Source: Cytophagales bacterium (lineage in GTDB: Bacteria > Bacteroidota > Bacteroidia > Cytophagales > Cyclobacteriaceae). Taken from it: a stretch of 32,424 nt of DNA. Positions within the stretch are counted from its first letter, which is position 1. Every line of letters starts with the position of its first letter. The notes under the pieces are model-generated. The model ran no database searches. It worked only from the letters and a program-made list of their open reading frames with translations, and was not told the DNA's origin. The stretch spans positions 1 to 32,424 of the forward strand of contig SXYU01000065.1 of assembly GCA_005788235.1 (NCBI GenBank), read 5' to 3'. Shown piece after piece: positions 28,638 to 32,424 of the stretch. Both the position numbers and the translations under genes were made by a program.

Positions 28638-30563
28638 TTAAGCGAGTGTGGCTTGCTGCTGAAGCTGGGAAATTTGATCAACCAACTTCTCCCAAGAGGT
28701 ATTTGCAACTTCAAGTGATTTATCCACTTGTTTGTAGTTAGCTTGGATTTTTTGAGTCTGAGCCTCATCCAAATACAAGGAAGGATCGGCTAGTTTATCC
28801 TCCAACTCCTCCTTTTTTTCTTCAAGCTGACTGATTTCTTTTTCAATCAGTTGCAACTGCTCTTCCAATTTTTTAAGCTCTTTCTTGGCCTGCTGGGCGT
28901 CTTCCTTACTTTTCGGAGGAGCCACTTCTGCCTTTACCTGTTTTTGAATAGGTGCGGAGGAGAACTCTAGCTGCTGACTTCTCCAAAACTCGTATTCCTC
29001 GTAGGTACCAGGGTATTCTTTTATTTCATGCTGCTCAATATACCAAATCTTGTTTGCCACACCTTTGATAAAATGGCGGTCATGGGAAACTGTGATAAAC
29101 GTACCTTCGTACTGCTGCAAGGCTTGAATTAGAATGTTGACCGATTGAAAATCCAAGTGGTTGGTCGGTTCATCAAGCAATAAAAAATTAGCCTCTGAGA
29201 TTAGTGTTTTGGCTAAGGCTACTCGAGATTTTTCTCCTCCTGATAGTACCTTGATTTTCTTGTACACTTCCTCGTTGGAAAACAAAAAACATCCCAGCAC
29301 CCCTCTCAACTCCATTTCTGTCTTCTTACTTCCCGCCTGAGACATTTCTTGAATGATCTCGTTATCCAGCGTCAATGCCTCCAGCTGGTGCTGCGCAAAA
29401 AAAGACTTGATAACATTATGGCCCTCCTGTCGGGAACCCTGAATCAATTCCGTGCCTGCAATGATACGGAGCAGGGTAGACTTTCCTTTTCCATTCGCTC
29501 CAATCAAGGCTATTTTATCTCCGCGCTCAATTCGTGCTACGGTATTTTTTAGAACTGTAAGCACTCCATAAGACTTGGAAACCTGATCTAAAGTCACCAC
29601 ATCGCGACCAGATTTTTGGGAAAACTTAAACTTAAAGTTCACAAAAGCCTCATCATTGACCACTTCATGCACCCGTTCCAGCCTATCCAAGGCCTTGATT
29701 CGGGATTGAACTTGGTTGGACTTGGTTGCCTTGGCGCGAAATCGCTCAATAAATTTCTCAGTTTGCTTGATCATCTGCTGCTGATTTTCAAAGGCGTTTT
29801 GCTGCAGTTCCATGCGGAGTTTTTTCTCCTCTCGATAAAAGGAATAATTGCCCGCATAGGCAGTCAAGGTCTCGTTGGCTACTTCTACTGTGGTACTAAT
29901 ACAGTTGTCCAAAAAAGTTTGATCGTGAGACACCACAATGACCGCCCCCTCATAATTTTTCAAGTAGTTTTCCACCCATTGGATGGATGGAAGGTCAAGG
30001 TGGTTGGTAGGCTCATCCAGCATTAGCAGTGAAGGCTTTTCCAGAAGCAACTTGGCAAGCATAACCCGCATTCTCCAGCCTCCAGAAAATTGTCGTAGTG
30101 GCTTTTGTAGGTCACTGGTTTGAAATCCTATTCCTTCCAGCACCTCTTCCGCCTTTGCCTTTATGGTGTAGCCTTCATTGGACTCAAATCGATCTTGTAA
30201 AAAAGCCAGTTTATTGATTACTTCGTCTGAATAGTCAGTCTCCATTAACTTTAAAACCTGCTCTATCTCACCTTGGATAGCTAAAGTTTCTTTGAAGGCA
30301 GCTAAAGCCACGTCCAAAATGCTATCGTCAGATTGGTAGGAAAGTAAATCCTGATTTAAAAAGCCGAGCGTACAATCTTTTGCCTTTTGTACATCGCCAG
30401 AGGACGGAAGATAATCACCGTTGATGATTTTAAGTAAGGTAGATTTCCCGGTACCATTTTGGCCTACAAGACCAATTTTGTCCTTTGGTTTGATGTGCAA
30501 GTTGGCATTCTCGTATAAAGCACGGCCGCCAATAAAATAAGAGAGGTTACTAATCGATAACAT
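28638..30563 (-). CDS. ABC-F family ATP-binding cassette protein (Uup/YheS-like)
   Basis: Two NBDs (GQNGTGKST/QFSGGWRMRVMLA and GANGKGKST/LSGGEKSRVALA), ABC-F linker, C-terminal coiled coil, no TM segments. Confidence 0.95.
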   Translation of the reverse strand: MLSISNLSYFIGGRALYENANLHIKPKDKIGLVGQNGTGKSTLLKIINGDYLPSSGDVQKAKDCTLGFLNQDLLSYQSDDSILDVALAAFKETLAIQGEIEQVLKLMETDYSDEVINKLAFLQDRFESNEGYTIKAKAEEVLEGIGFQTSDLQKPLRQFSGGWRMRVMLAKLLLEKPSLLMLDEPTNHLDLPSIQWVENYLKNYEGAVIVVSHDQTFLDNCISTTVEVANETLTAYAGNYSFYREEKKLRMELQQNAFENQQQMIKQTEKFIERFRAKATKSNQVQSRIKALDRLERVHEVVNDEAFVNFKFKFSQKSGRDVVTLDQVSKSYGVLTVLKNTVARIERGDKIALIGANGKGKSTLLRIIAGTELIQGSRQEGHNVIKSFFAQHQLEALTLDNEIIQEMSQAGSKKTEMELRGVLGCFLFSNEEVYKKIKVLSGGEKSRVALAKTLISEANFLLLDEPTNHLDFQSVNILIQALQQYEGTFITVSHDRHFIKGVANKIWYIEQHEIKEYPGTYEEYEFWRSQQLEFSSAPIQKQVKAEVAPPKSKEDAQQAKKELKKLEEQLQLIEKEISQLEEKKEELEDKLADPSLYLDEAQTQKIQANYKQVDKSLEVANTSWEKLVDQISQLQQQATLA

Positions 30564-30567
30564 GGCG

Positions 30568-30575
30568 CAAAAATA
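30568..30575 (-). promoter_or_regulatory. Candidate -7 element (TATTTTTG) almost abutting the ABC-F start codon
   Basis: Minus strand TATTTTTGCGCCATG; TAnnTTTG 4 nt before ATG; -33 element not clear. Confidence 0.3.
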
Positions 30576-30644
30576 ACCAATACTGTCCTTTAATTAGAAT
30601 CATTCTCTGAAGTATTAAATTAAATTTACTCAAAATAAAAGCAA

Positions 30645-31835
30645 ATGATCGCTCTACTTCGTTTCTTCCCTATTCTTTTTGCCGTATTCCTACTTAGCCT
30701 ATCCGCTTGCAAAGAGGATAAAGCAGCATCAGCTACCGGTCTACTTGGTCAAAAAATTTCCATTACGGATGCAAAAGCAGATGTTCAATTGGACAAACTC
30801 CAACTTCCTAAAGGGTTTACCATTGAGGTTTGGGCGGCGGAAGTACCTAATGCGCGCTCCATGGCCCTTTCCGAAAGTGGAATTGTATTTGTTGGCAATC
30901 GGCAGGAAAAAAATGTGTATGCATTGGTAGATGAAAATGGAGATGGTAAGGCAGATAGCAAGTATGTTTTGGCCAATGACCTAAGCATGCCCAATGGAGT
31001 TGCCCTAAAAGATGGAGACCTGTATGTGGCAGAAGTATCACGGATTCTTCGATTCAAGGATATTGAAAACAACCTGACAAACCCTACCTACGAGGTGGTC
31101 TACGATGGCTATCCTGACGAAGCGCACCACGGATGGAAATTCATCGCCTTTGGACCCGATGGCTTACTCTACGTTCCGGTAGGTGCCCCTTGTAATATTT
31201 GCATTTCCGAGGATCCTATTTTCGCGAGCATCACCCGATTGGATGTGAGCAAGCCGGGTGTGAAACCAGAAATCTATGCACATGGTGTTCGTAATTCGGT
31301 AGGAATGACCTGGCATCCAGAGACAAAGGAACTGTGGTTTACCGATAATGGAAGAGACATGATGGGAGATGATGTTCCAGATTGCGAGCTCAATAGGGTT
31401 CAAGAATTTGGGCAAGATTTCGGCTATCCTTTCTGGCATGCGGGTACAGTCCAAGATCCTGAATTTGGGACTGAAGGGCAAGAGGCCTCCTTCTACGTCC
31501 CTCCTGTAGCTAAACTAGGGGCTCATACCGCACCGCTAGGCTTAAGATTTTATACAGGAGATCAATTCCCTACTTCTTATAAAAATCAACTGATCATCGC
31601 CAAACACGGTAGCTGGAATCGAACCAAAAAATCAGGTTATGAATTGGTCGTCGTAAAATTAGATAGCACAGGAACTGCCCTTGGCCAAGAGATTCTAGTA
31701 TCTGGATGGCTTGACCAAGCTTCCCAAGAGGCATGGGGAAGGCCAGTAGACGTGCAACAACTTGAAGATGGCAGCCTACTGATCTCTGATGATGTCGCAA
31801 ATTGCATTTACCGTTTGAGCTATCCCAAGCAATAG
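30645..31835 (+). CDS. PQQ-dependent sugar (sorbosone) dehydrogenase-like beta-propeller lipoprotein
   Basis: Lipobox LLSLSAC; QLPKGFTIEVWAAEVPNARSMALSESGIVFVGNR, YAHGVRNSVGMTWHPETKELWFTDNGRDMMGDDVPDCELNRV are typical. Confidence 0.88.
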   Translation: MIALLRFFPILFAVFLLSLSACKEDKAASATGLLGQKISITDAKADVQLDKLQLPKGFTIEVWAAEVPNARSMALSESGIVFVGNRQEKNVYALVDENGDGKADSKYVLANDLSMPNGVALKDGDLYVAEVSRILRFKDIENNLTNPTYEVVYDGYPDEAHHGWKFIAFGPDGLLYVPVGAPCNICISEDPIFASITRLDVSKPGVKPEIYAHGVRNSVGMTWHPETKELWFTDNGRDMMGDDVPDCELNRVQEFGQDFGYPFWHAGTVQDPEFGTEGQEASFYVPPVAKLGAHTAPLGLRFYTGDQFPTSYKNQLIIAKHGSWNRTKKSGYELVVVKLDSTGTALGQEILVSGWLDQASQEAWGRPVDVQQLEDGSLLISDDVANCIYRLSYPKQ

Positions 31836-31872
31836 TATTGCAAGCTGAGAGCGAAAATCCACCTTAGTCAAA

Positions 31873-31899
31873 AAAAAGGCTGTCTCTCGACAGCCTTTC
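31873..31899. terminator. Bidirectional terminator between convergent genes
   Basis: AAAAAGGCTGTC-TCTC-GACAGCCTTTCG: perfect 10-bp stem between convergent genes, with an A-run on the left serving the minus strand. Confidence 0.75.
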
Positions 31900-31900
31900 G

Positions 31901-32424
31901 TTATTTAAGCCAATCTGGCTTGGTAGTATCCACTTCAGCTTTAAGCTGGTTCAGTAAATTGTAGAGTCCAAAATAGGTACGGTTGATATACAAACCGTGT
32001 TTGGAGCCTCTCGCCTGCCTTGAACTTCTAAACATCTTGTCATTGGTGATCCGATCCCCAAGCAAGAAGATTTGTTCGAAGTAACTGTCCTCCGCAAAAT
32101 CAAAGTGATCCACATGAAAAGGCTGACCAAGCAAAGAAATCATTTCTGTAAATATGCTTTTGAAATAGGCTTTTTCCTCCTCCGTATCCTTATCAGAAAT
32201 AAATTCAAGCCCATAAAAGATTTGATCCAATTCTTCCGGATTCATCACCAATTCCCGCTTAATCAAAGCAAAATAACCCTGGTAAAAATCTTCAGGAATC
32301 ACCTTGACACAGCCAAAATCGATAATCCCAAGTGTTCCATCCTCTTGAATAATAAAGTTTCCTGGATGAGGATCTGCATGCACCTGCTTCAAGTTATGTA
32401 CTTGGTGGTGGTAAAAATCCCACA
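31901..32424 (-). CDS. ABC1/AarF/UbiB family atypical kinase, partial (N-terminus beyond window end)
   Basis: VHADPHPGNFIIQEDGTLGIIDFGCVKVIP: ABC1 kinase HADPHPGN and DFG motifs; frame stays open to 32424. Confidence 0.93.
   Translation of the reverse strand, partial: WDFYHHQVHNLKQVHADPHPGNFIIQEDGTLGIIDFGCVKVIPEDFYQGYFALIKRELVMNPEELDQIFYGLEFISDKDTEEEKAYFKSIFTEMISLLGQPFHVDHFDFAEDSYFEQIFLLGDRITNDKMFRSSRQARGSKHGLYINRTYFGLYNLLNQLKAEVDTTKPDWLK

Noticed and set aside
1-32424. A biosynthetic cluster, prophage, toxin-antitoxin or defence island
   Set aside because: Apart from the lone Cas6-like gene, all recognised genes are housekeeping/envelope families; no integrase, phage, TA or restriction genes were recognised.

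Overview
The window looks like a Bacteroidota chromosome segment (gene content resembles Cyclobacteriaceae/Algoriphagus; this is inferred from protein families, not computed). It is mostly housekeeping and envelope genes. In order: a SAM-I (S-box) riboswitch leading a minus-strand split-metH/metF operon; an outer-membrane barrel protein; a DUF819 membrane protein; a NUDIX CoA pyrophosphatase; a small outer-membrane protein next to a ComEA-like helix-hairpin-helix outer-membrane protein; a DUF5117-type zinc metalloprotease; an M3 peptidase; an AI-2E transporter and TPR lipoprotein pair; a porin; a mitochondrial-type aconitase; a LuxC-like acyl-CoA reductase divergent from a ferredoxin; a DUF3276/PUR protein; a second AI-2E transporter and ychF; a stand-alone Cas6-like protein; the T9SS plug protein (ex-DUF5103) with an ABC-F ATPase; a sorbosone/PQQ-type dehydrogenase lipoprotein; and a partial ABC1/UbiB kinase. 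The most unusual item is the orphan Cas6. It has its own plausible Bacteroidota promoter, no other cas genes or CRISPR array within the window, and a downstream intergenic region with three related arms (two direct, one inverted) that could form mutually exclusive hairpins. Other points of interest are a candidate terminated small transcript with a perfect Shine-Dalgarno and a two-codon ORF (about 8020-8110, minus) and the uncharacterised HHH outer-membrane pair. No rRNA, tRNA, transposase or CRISPR array was found.
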